A stretch of 8,121 nucleotides of DNA from Actinomycetes bacterium (lineage in GTDB: Bacteria > Actinomycetota > Actinomycetes > Mycobacteriales > Mycobacteriaceae), in NCBI GenBank assembly GCA_023417985.1, contig JAEZDV010000385.1, forward strand, positions 1-8,121, given 5' to 3'. Both the position numbers and the translations under genes were made by a program. The stretch's first letter is position 1; each line of letters begins with the position of its first letter. A model generated the notes under the pieces. The model was given only the letters and a program-made list of their open reading frames with translations. It was not told the origin of the DNA and did not search any database. Below, piece by piece: positions 1-4,838 of this stretch.

Positions 1-602
1 CCGCACCGGGCGGGGCGGGCCCCCAACCCCACCCCGCCGCCCGGCAGGCCCTGGCTTTCGAGCGCGGTCCGCAGCGCGGTGACGAGTGCGGCATTCGAAC
101 GCGCCGCCGACGACGAACCACGCAGGAGAGCGGCGTTGCCCGACTTGAGAGCGAGACCGAACGCGTCGACGGTGACGTTGGGACGCGCCTCGTAGACCAT
201 CCCGACGACGCCGAGCGGCACCCGCAGTTGCCGCAGTTCGAGTCCGTTGGGCAACGTCGATCCGCGAACGACCCCACCGATCGGATCGGGCAGTCCGGCA
301 ACCTGACGCAGTCCTGACGCGATGCCGTCGATTCGGGCCGACGTCAGGCGGAGCCGGTCGAGGAGGGACTCGTCCGTCCCGCTCGCGCGCGCAGCTTCGA
401 TGTCCTCTGCGTTGGCGGCGAGGACGGCGTCACCAGCGGCAAGTACGGCGTCGGCGGCGGCATGGAGCGCAGCGTCCTTCTCCGCGGTGGTCAGCAGAGC
501 AAGACGGCGGGATGCGACGCGGGCGCGGCGGGCCGCGGCATGTACGGCCTCACGGGTGTCCCCGGCGTCGGTCACAACTGAGTCGGGAGTCACGGCAGTC
601 AT
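1..602 (-). CDS. proA: Glutamate-5-semialdehyde dehydrogenase (gamma-glutamyl phosphate reductase), 5' part, cut by the left edge
   Basis: ProA reduces gamma-glutamyl phosphate to glutamate-5-semialdehyde with NADPH, the second step of proline synthesis, in the cytoplasm. About 200 codons are present from ATG at 602, roughly half of a family that is usually a little over 400 residues. The N-terminal NADPH-binding half is clear: an Ala-rich helix around residues 20-65, then RVPLGVVGMVYEARPNVT at about 127-144, and LKSGNAALLRGSS at about 152-164. The catalytic cysteine lies in the missing half. After GLPG (185-188) the protein becomes Gly/Ala/Arg-rich and loses the usual AVQ-type continuation, although the frame stays open; I suspect poor sequence at the edge (see findings). 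The start is supported by an upstream in-frame stop at 614-612; GTG at 608 is a possible alternative. No Shine-Dalgarno is visible, and a TAnnnT hexamer 6 bases upstream suggests a leaderless mRNA. It lies 55 bases after ddl on the same strand. Confidence 0.93.
   Translation of the reverse strand, partial: MTAVTPDSVVTDAGDTREAVHAAARRARVASRRLALLTTAEKDAALHAAADAVLAAGDAVLAANAEDIEAARASGTDESLLDRLRLTSARIDGIASGLRQVAGLPDPIGGVVRGSTLPNGLELRQLRVPLGVVGMVYEARPNVTVDAFGLALKSGNAALLRGSSSAARSNAALVTALRTALESQGLPGGGVGLGARPARC
20..42 (-). other. G-quadruplex-type motif on the minus strand within proA
   Basis: Read on the minus strand, four runs of three to five G are separated by short loops (CGGC, T and TT), which meets the usual G3+N1-7 pattern. 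It coincides with the stretch where the ProA protein departs from its family. It is therefore either a real structure-prone site or a product of bad base calls. No function is claimed. Confidence 0.4.
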
Positions 603-608
603 GGCCAC

Positions 609-614
609 AGCCTA
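609..614 (-). promoter_or_regulatory. Possible -10 element for a leaderless proA transcript
   Basis: The minus strand reads TAGGCT, matching the actinobacterial TAnnnT -10 pattern, followed by six bases and then the proA ATG. A transcript starting seven bases after the hexamer would begin at the A of the ATG. This would explain why no Shine-Dalgarno is present. No convincing -35 is seen, so this is inferred from spacing alone. Confidence 0.35.
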
Positions 615-627
615 GTCCGGGACGTGG

Positions 628-650
628 CGGCGCCGACAAGCGCGGCGCCG
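628..650 (-). terminator. GC-only hairpin between ddl and proA, possible terminator
   Basis: CGGCGCCG (628-635) and CGGCGCCG (643-650) form a perfect 8-base-pair stem around a 7-base loop, starting 7 bases after the ddl stop codon. There is no following U-tract on the minus strand, so it would be an actinobacterial hairpin-only terminator or an mRNA 3'-end stabiliser. The arms are self-complementary GC words, which raises the chance of coincidence in GC-rich DNA. Confidence 0.4.
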
Positions 651-657
651 GTGGGGG

Positions 658-1764
658 TCAGCGAAGACCCGTCCCCCGCGCGAGCGCAGTCCGTACGAGG
701 ATGTCGACGAGTTCGCGATACCCGATCCCGGTGGCCTCCCACATCTTCGGGTACATCGAGATCGACGTGAAGCCGGGCATCGTGTTGATTTCGTTGATCA
801 CCGGCCCGTCGGCCGTGACGAAGAAGTCGACGCGCGACAGGCCCTGGCAGTCGAGGGCCCTGAACGCGCGGACGGCCATGTCCCGGACTTCGTCGGAGAC
901 GGCGGTGTCGAACTTCGCCGGCACGTCGAATTCGCACACGTCGTCGAGGTACTTGGTGTCGAAGTCGTAGAACGCCTCGTGGTTGCCCGAGGTGTCGGGC
1001 ATGCGGATCTCCGCGACCACGCTGGCCCGCACGTCTCCGTCGGGGAACTCGAGGACACCGCACTCGACTTCGCGGCCCACGATGGCGGATTCGACGATGA
1101 CCTTCGGATCGTGGGCGCGGGCCTTGCCGAGGGCGGCGTCGAATGCCGCCCAGTCGGTGACGCGGCTGACGCCGATCGACGATCCGCCGCGGGCCGGTTT
1201 CACGAAGACGGGAAGTCCGAGTTGCTGCTTCTGCTCTTCGGTGAGAGAGGTCGTACCGGGCCGCATCACGATCTGGAAGCCGACCGGCAGCCCCTCCGCG
1301 GCCAGGAGTTTCTTGGTGAATTCCTTGTCCATCCCGGCTGCGCTCGCGAGCACTCCGGGGCCGACGTAGGGCACGCCGGCGAGTTCGAGGAGGCCCTGGA
1401 TGGTGCCGTCCTCGCCGTACTGCCCGTGCAGGACCGGGAAAACCACATCGACGGACGCGAGTACCTTGCCGAACTCCCCCTCGTCGAGCGCGACGATATC
1501 GCCGCTGCGGGTGGGGTCTGCGGTGAGTACCAGCGACGAACCGTTCGCATTCACGAGGGGCAGTTCACGGCCGGTCTTCGCGAGATGGTCCGGGTCGGGG
1601 TCGCCCAGGACCCAGGACCCGTCGGTCGTGATCCCGATCGGGACGACGTCGTATTCCCCGGGGTCGAGGTTGCGCAGGATGCTGCCCGCCGACAGACAGG
1701 AGATGGAGTGTTCGTTGCTGCGACCGCCGAAGACGACGGCCACCCGGGTTCGGGGCGTACTCAC
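658..1764 (-). CDS. ddl: D-alanine--D-alanine ligase
   Basis: Ddl joins two D-alanines with ATP, making the dipeptide that ends the peptidoglycan stem peptide; it is cytoplasmic and the target of D-cycloserine. From GTG at 1764 the protein has 368 residues, normal for actinobacterial Ddl. Visible motifs: VVFGGRSNEHSIS at 10-22 (E18 in the first D-Ala site), VLHGQYGEDG at 111-120, MDKEFTKKLL at 145-154, the ATP-grasp KPARGGSSIGVS at 189-200, FYDFDTKY at 265-272, RVDFF at 311-315 (D313), and NEINTMPGFT at 324-333 (E325 and N327 as metal ligands). The tyrosine of FYDF points to a D-Ala rather than a D-lactate ligase. The frame is open 60 codons further upstream, but that part overlaps the preceding gene and lacks family character. 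No clear Shine-Dalgarno precedes the GTG. The gene lies 73 bases after the PLP enzyme, so it may be transcribed from gpsA or from its own weak promoter. Confidence 0.96.
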   Translation of the reverse strand: MSTPRTRVAVVFGGRSNEHSISCLSAGSILRNLDPGEYDVVPIGITTDGSWVLGDPDPDHLAKTGRELPLVNANGSSLVLTADPTRSGDIVALDEGEFGKVLASVDVVFPVLHGQYGEDGTIQGLLELAGVPYVGPGVLASAAGMDKEFTKKLLAAEGLPVGFQIVMRPGTTSLTEEQKQQLGLPVFVKPARGGSSIGVSRVTDWAAFDAALGKARAHDPKVIVESAIVGREVECGVLEFPDGDVRASVVAEIRMPDTSGNHEAFYDFDTKYLDDVCEFDVPAKFDTAVSDEVRDMAVRAFRALDCQGLSRVDFFVTADGPVINEINTMPGFTSISMYPKMWEATGIGYRELVDILVRTALARGTGLR

Positions 1765-1768
1765 GGCA

Positions 1769-1837
1769 CAAACCGTACCGGTAAGCGGTGCGGTCTCCCC
1801 ACGCGCGTCCCGTTCGGTTTGCGCGTCCGGCTTACCG
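1769..1837 (-). repeat. Overlapping inverted repeats in the leader before ddl
   Basis: The 73-base gap between the PLP gene and ddl holds three perfect inverted repeats. They are CGGTAAGC 1779-1786 with GCTTACCG 1830-1837; ACGCGC 1801-1806 with GCGCGT 1821-1826; and CAAACCG 1769-1775 with CGGTTTG 1815-1821. The second nests inside the first. The third crosses the first, so together they form a pseudoknot or alternative folds. The outer arm starts at the base after the PLP-gene stop, and the inner arm ends 4 bases before the ddl GTG. This could be a terminator, an attenuator or chance; there is no U-tract. Confidence 0.4.
1772..1777 (-). promoter_or_regulatory. Possible -10 element for a leaderless ddl transcript
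   Basis: The minus strand reads TACGGT, a TAnnnT match, with 7 bases between it and the ddl GTG. This is the spacing expected if transcription starts at or next to the start codon. No -35 is recognisable. The hexamer lies inside the inverted-repeat cluster, so a regulator or RNA fold acting there could affect it. Weak evidence. Confidence 0.25.
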
Positions 1838-2971
1838 TCAGCCCCGTACGACCGAGTCGAGGGCGGTACGGAGATCGTCCAGAAGGTCGATGGTGTCCTC
1901 GATTCCGCACGACAACCGGACGAATCCCTCCGGCACCGGATCACCCCATCGGGCCCGTCGATCCGCCGTGGTGTGGATGCCGCCGAAGCTGGTCGCCGGA
2001 ATCACGAGTTCGGCAGCGTCCACGAACCGGTGTACGTCGTCTCGGGTGGGCAGCACGAAGGTGACCAGGGGGCCGAACCTCTGCATCTGCGCGGCGGCCA
2101 CCCGGTGGGACGGGTCCGATTCGAGGCCCGGGTACCGCACTCCGGTGACGGCGGGGTGCTCCCCGAGCATCCGCGCGACGGCGAGGGCGTTCGTACACTG
2201 CCTGCCGAACCGCAACCCCGCGGTCCCGAGACTGCGGTGCGCAAGCCACGTTTCGAAGGGGCCGAGCACGGTGCCCGAGTGCAGGCGCTCACGGTCGAGC
2301 CCGGCCAGGAGCGCGGGATCGGAGACCGCGACGTAGCCGAACAGCAGATCACTGTGCCCGCTGAGCGATTTCGTCCCGCTCGCGACGACGACATCGGCAC
2401 CGAGGGCGAGCGGGACCTGACCGAGCGGAGTGGCCGTCGTGTTGTCCACGAGCAGCAGCGCACCGGCGGCTCTGCACATCTCGGCCGTTGCGCGGAGATC
2501 GACGGTGTCCAGGCCGGGGTTCGACGGGGTCTCGGCGAGCACCACCGCGCCGTCACCGGCCCGCTCCAGGACCGCGCGCAGCGTCCCGTCACCGAAATCG
2601 GCGACGGTGAGTTCGTGAACGGCCATGCCGAGGGGCGCGAGATACTCCTGCGCGTAGGCGCGCACCTGGTAGTAACCGTCGGCGGGCACCACAACAGTGG
2701 CACCGGGCCGGGTGAATGCTCTCAACGCGACGGTGATCGCCGACATCCCGGACCCGAGGACCCGCGCCGCGACCGCGCCTTCGAGCGCCGCGAGGGCGGA
2801 TTCGAGTGCACGCCACCCGGGGTTGGACGCCCGCGCATAGGTGTCCGCCTCGCCGGTTTCGTCCTCGCCGAGCAGGTAGGGCGCGGCGAACACCGGTCCC
2901 TGTTGCAGCGGAGAGCCCGGAGACCCTTCGTAGGCAACAGCTTTCACACATCGAGTCGAATCTCCGGTCAT
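1838..2971 (-). CDS. Cys/Met metabolism PLP-dependent enzyme (cystathionine gamma-lyase/synthase-like)
   Basis: This is a fold-type I PLP enzyme of the cystathionine gamma-synthase/lyase family, acting on sulfur amino acids in the cytoplasm. From ATG at 2971 it has 377 residues, a normal length. Family landmarks: YARASNP at 45-51 (Y45 and R47 bind cofactor from the neighbouring subunit), GSGMSAI at 73-79, AETPSNPGL at 146-154, LVDNTTATP at 174-182 (D176 for the PLP nitrogen), SGTKSLSGHSD at 198-208 (K201 forms the Schiff base), and VRLSCGIED at 351-359 (R352 for the substrate carboxylate). It departs from the classical enzymes in three places: NPG for NPT, ADGYYQV for the usual GG-x-YR loop, and FGGIHTTADRRARWG in place of the LGGVE...MTH segment. 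The exact substrate is therefore uncertain. The start is chosen for its GGAG site 8 bases upstream; a longer in-frame start at 3232 lies wholly within gpsA. It begins 5 bases after the gpsA stop, so it is probably co-transcribed and translationally coupled. Confidence 0.9.
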   Translation of the reverse strand: MTGDSTRCVKAVAYEGSPGSPLQQGPVFAAPYLLGEDETGEADTYARASNPGWRALESALAALEGAVAARVLGSGMSAITVALRAFTRPGATVVVPADGYYQVRAYAQEYLAPLGMAVHELTVADFGDGTLRAVLERAGDGAVVLAETPSNPGLDTVDLRATAEMCRAAGALLLVDNTTATPLGQVPLALGADVVVASGTKSLSGHSDLLFGYVAVSDPALLAGLDRERLHSGTVLGPFETWLAHRSLGTAGLRFGRQCTNALAVARMLGEHPAVTGVRYPGLESDPSHRVAAAQMQRFGPLVTFVLPTRDDVHRFVDAAELVIPATSFGGIHTTADRRARWGDPVPEGFVRLSCGIEDTIDLLDDLRTALDSVVRG

Positions 2972-2976
2972 GTGGT

Positions 2977-3975
2977 TCACTCCGGCTTGATCCGCCGACC
3001 GAGCAGCAGACCGATCGCGTCGTGCACCGACATGCCTTCGTGGCACACCCGGTGGACGGCATCGGTGAGTGGCATTTCGACGTCGTAGCTCGCTGCGAGC
3101 GCCCGCACCGACGTGCAGGACTTGACCCCTTCGGCGACTTGGCCGTGTGTGGCCTCCTGCGCGCTTTCGAGCGTCTCGCCACGACCCAGCCGTTCGCCGA
3201 ACGTGCGGTTTCTCGACAACGGCGAACTGCACGTCGCGACGAGGTCGCCGACCCCGGCGAGACCGGCTAGCGTGGTGGGCATGGCCCCGAGCGCCACCCC
3301 GAGGCGGATGATCTCGGCAAGCCCGCGGGTGATGATGGTGGCGACGGTGTTCTCCCCAAGCCCCACTCCCGCCGCCATCCCGCAGGCCAGCGCGATCACG
3401 TTCTTACATGCGCCACCGATTTCACACCCGATGACGTCCGTGTTGGTGTAAGGACGGAAATAGCCTGTCGCACAAGATTTCTGAATTTCGAGAGCTCGCG
3501 TGGAATCGGGGCACGCGATCACCGTGGCGGCGGGTTGACCCTCGGCTATCTCCCGGGCCAGGTTGGGGCCGGAGAGTACGGCGACGCGCTGCTGGTCGGC
3601 TCCCGTGACCTGGCCGATCACCTGACTCATCCGCATCAGGGTGCCGCTCTCGATCCCCTTGGCAAGACTGAGGAGGGTGGCGCCGGACCCGATGTCGTCG
3701 CGCCACGCCTGGAGGTTGGACCGCAGGGACTGGCTCGGCACCGCGAGCACCACGAAATCGGCACCGTCGAGCGCAACGCGATGATCGACCGTCGCCTTCA
3801 AGGAAGCCGGAAGCACGACGCCCGGCAGATAGCCGGGGTTCTGATGGTGCTCACCGATGGCCTGCGCCACCTCCGCCCGGCGCGCCCAGATCGTCACGTC
3901 GGTGCCGGCGTCGGCAAGCACCTTCGCGAAAGCGGTCCCCCACGACCCTGCCCCCAGAACTGCCGCTTTGGTCAC
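2977..3975 (-). CDS. gpsA: Glycerol-3-phosphate dehydrogenase [NAD(P)+]
   Basis: GpsA reduces dihydroxyacetone phosphate to sn-glycerol-3-phosphate, the backbone for phospholipids, in the cytoplasm. From GTG at 3975 it has 332 residues, matching the usual length. The N-terminal Rossmann fold shows VLGAGSWGTAFA at 6-17 (GxGxxG). LAVPSQSLR is at 77-85, LSLAKGIE at 102-109 with K106, SGPNLAREIAEGQPAA at 135-150, GACKNVIALACG at 188-199 (K191, the conserved active-site lysine), and the C-terminal all-helical domain with AGVGDLVATCSSPLSRNRTFG at 240-260 (D244, R255, N256). The frame is open for 44 more codons upstream, but this start gives the standard GpsA N-terminus and has a purine-rich AGAGG about 7 bases upstream. 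It is the first gene of the leftward arm and divergent from cofC. It resembles the paralogue adjacent to ddlA in Mycobacterium (gpdA2). A second gpsA elsewhere is possible. Confidence 0.96.
   Translation of the reverse strand: MTKAAVLGAGSWGTAFAKVLADAGTDVTIWARRAEVAQAIGEHHQNPGYLPGVVLPASLKATVDHRVALDGADFVVLAVPSQSLRSNLQAWRDDIGSGATLLSLAKGIESGTLMRMSQVIGQVTGADQQRVAVLSGPNLAREIAEGQPAATVIACPDSTRALEIQKSCATGYFRPYTNTDVIGCEIGGACKNVIALACGMAAGVGLGENTVATIITRGLAEIIRLGVALGAMPTTLAGLAGVGDLVATCSSPLSRNRTFGERLGRGETLESAQEATHGQVAEGVKSCTSVRALAASYDVEMPLTDAVHRVCHEGMSVHDAIGLLLGRRIKPE
2980..2983 (-). promoter_or_regulatory. Ribosome binding site of the PLP-enzyme gene
   Basis: GGAG on the minus strand, followed by 8 bases and then ATG at 2971. 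It lies within the last codons of gpsA, just before its TGA, and decides the start of the PLP enzyme. The arrangement favours translational coupling between the two genes. Confidence 0.7.
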
Positions 3976-3977
3976 AA

Positions 3978-3987
3978 CTCCCCCTCT
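3978..3987 (-). promoter_or_regulatory. Ribosome binding site of gpsA
   Basis: The minus strand reads AGAGGGGGAG directly upstream of the GTG at 3975. The AGAGG core is 7 bases from the start, which supports this GTG over the longer in-frame alternatives. Confidence 0.65.
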
Positions 3988-4099
3988 TTGCCCTTCTTGG
4001 TCCGGAGTCCGATTCGGTGTACGCGCCGCCGCACCGGGTTCCTTCAGTATCGCCCAGATCCACGGGCGGCACCGCGCGCTGCCCTCGCCCGGGACCGGC

Positions 4100-4108
4100 T
4101 GGCACAAT
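4100..4108 (+). promoter_or_regulatory. Extended -10 element (TGgCACAAT) for leaderless cofC
   Basis: TGgCACAAT contains a TGn extended -10 dinucleotide followed by a TATAAT-like hexamer at 4103-4108. Seven bases separate the hexamer from the ATG at 4116, and no Shine-Dalgarno is present. The expected transcription start therefore falls on or next to the start codon. An almost identical motif precedes ppk. Confidence 0.5.
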
Positions 4109-4115
4109 CACGCCC

Positions 4116-4838
4116 ATGCCCGCGGTGCACGTTCTCGTTCCGGTCAAGGCCCTCGGCCTGGCCAAGTCGAGACTGGCGCACGCCCTCGAGCCGGAACCGC
4201 GCGCCGAACTGGTGCTCGCGATGCTGCAGGACACACTCACCGCTGCCCACGGACTCGACGACGCACGGCTCACCGTCATCACCTCCGACCGCCGGGTTGC
4301 GGATGTAGCTCGCGAGTCGGGAGCATCCGTGCTGGTCGACCCGCCTGCCACGAGCGGCGGGGAGCGGCCGGACTCCCTCAACGCAGCGCTGCGCGCCGCG
4401 GCGGAACACGCGCGGGCACAATCGGCCGGCATCGATCTCGTCGCTCTTCAGGCGGATCTTCCTGCCGTGCGGTCGCACGAGCTGGCGGAAGCGCTCGAGT
4501 CGGCTCGCGCGACGGGCATCATGATCGTCGCCGACCACACCGGATCGGGAACCGCCGCGCTGCTCCACTGCAGTCCGCAGGATCCGCTGCGTCCGCAGTT
4601 CGGTCCCGGCTCCGCTCGCCGGCACCTCGTCGACGGTGCCCGCGCCGTGGAGTCCGATCTTCCCGGCCTGCGGCTCGACGTCGACACCGTCGACGATCTG
4701 GGGGCCGCGGTGCGGCTCGGGGTCGGTGCAGCCACCGCCGCAGTACTCGATCGCATCGGATCGACACTTCCCTTCCCGTACCCGGCCGCCCGCCGACCAC
4801 CTCATGTCTCATCGGTTCCTGACACAATGGAGCGGTGA
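4116..4838 (+). CDS. cofC: Guanylyltransferase of coenzyme F420 synthesis (CofC/FbiD)
   Basis: CofC/FbiD transfers GMP from GTP to a three-carbon phospho-acid. In archaea this is 2-phospho-L-lactate; for mycobacterial FbiD, phosphoenolpyruvate has been shown. The product feeds FbiA in F420 synthesis, in the cytoplasm. The 240-residue protein has the short nucleotidyltransferase fold: LVPVKALGLAKSRLA at 7-21 (K11 and K17 for the nucleotide), SLNAALRAA at 87-95, LQADLPAV at 111-118 (D114 as metal ligand), GTAALL at 145-150, FGPGSARRHL at 162-171, and DVDTVDDL at 188-195. A Pro/Arg-rich tail from about 216 extends beyond the fold. The start is chosen because the nucleotidyltransferase strand begins at once and a -10-like motif precedes it; the frame is open 33 codons further upstream without family character. 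It overlaps ppk by 4 bases. The substrate cannot be decided from sequence; phosphoenolpyruvate is the better guess for an actinobacterium. Confidence 0.93.
   Translation: MPAVHVLVPVKALGLAKSRLAHALEPEPRAELVLAMLQDTLTAAHGLDDARLTVITSDRRVADVARESGASVLVDPPATSGGERPDSLNAALRAAAEHARAQSAGIDLVALQADLPAVRSHELAEALESARATGIMIVADHTGSGTAALLHCSPQDPLRPQFGPGSARRHLVDGARAVESDLPGLRLDVDTVDDLGAAVRLGVGAATAAVLDRIGSTLPFPYPAARRPPHVSSVPDTMER
4820..4828 (+). promoter_or_regulatory. Extended -10 element (TGaCACAAT) before ppk, inside the end of cofC
   Basis: TGaCACAAT repeats the motif before cofC with one difference. The hexamer 4823-4828 is followed by six bases and then the ppk GTG at 4835, giving leaderless spacing. The GGAG at 4829-4832 is only 2 bases from the GTG, too close for a normal Shine-Dalgarno. 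ppk may thus have its own start site as well as read-through from cofC. Confidence 0.45.

Larger units (their letters stand above)
3976..4115. promoter_or_regulatory. Divergent gpsA / cofC intergenic region
   Basis: This 140-base gap separates two divergent genes and must carry promoters for both arms. On the plus side, TGgCACAAT ends 7 bases before the cofC ATG. On the minus side, GATACT (4051-4046) is a possible -10 that would give gpsA a leader of roughly 65 bases carrying its ribosome binding site; no good -35 lies at 17-18 bases. I see no convincing operator palindrome. Confidence 0.5.

Noticed and set aside
658..1944. A longer form of Ddl starting at 1944
   Set aside because: The extra 60 residues overlap the end of the PLP gene and its leader and do not resemble Ddl. 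The GTG at 1764 gives the normal N-terminus.
979..2064. A 361-codon plus-strand frame opposite ddl
   Set aside because: It mirrors ddl codons in a shadow frame, and its composition is unlike the real proteins in the window.
1400..3088. A 562-codon open frame on the plus strand opposite ddl and the PLP enzyme
   Set aside because: It is antisense to two clearly recognisable genes. Its protein is Arg/Gly/His-rich with no family features; such frames are common opposite GC-rich genes.
1838..3232. A longer form of the PLP enzyme starting at 3232
   Set aside because: The extra 87 residues are Arg-rich, come from inside gpsA in another frame, and lack family similarity. The ATG at 2971 has a GGAG site.
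2977..4107. A longer form of GpsA starting at 4107
   Set aside because: It would fill the divergent promoter region and add 44 residues before the Rossmann fold. The GTG at 3975 has a ribosome binding site and the standard N-terminus.
4017..4115. An upstream extension of CofC to the ATG at 4017
   Set aside because: The added 33 residues are Pro/Arg-rich without fold character, cover the putative promoter, and the conserved first strand starts right after the ATG at 4116.
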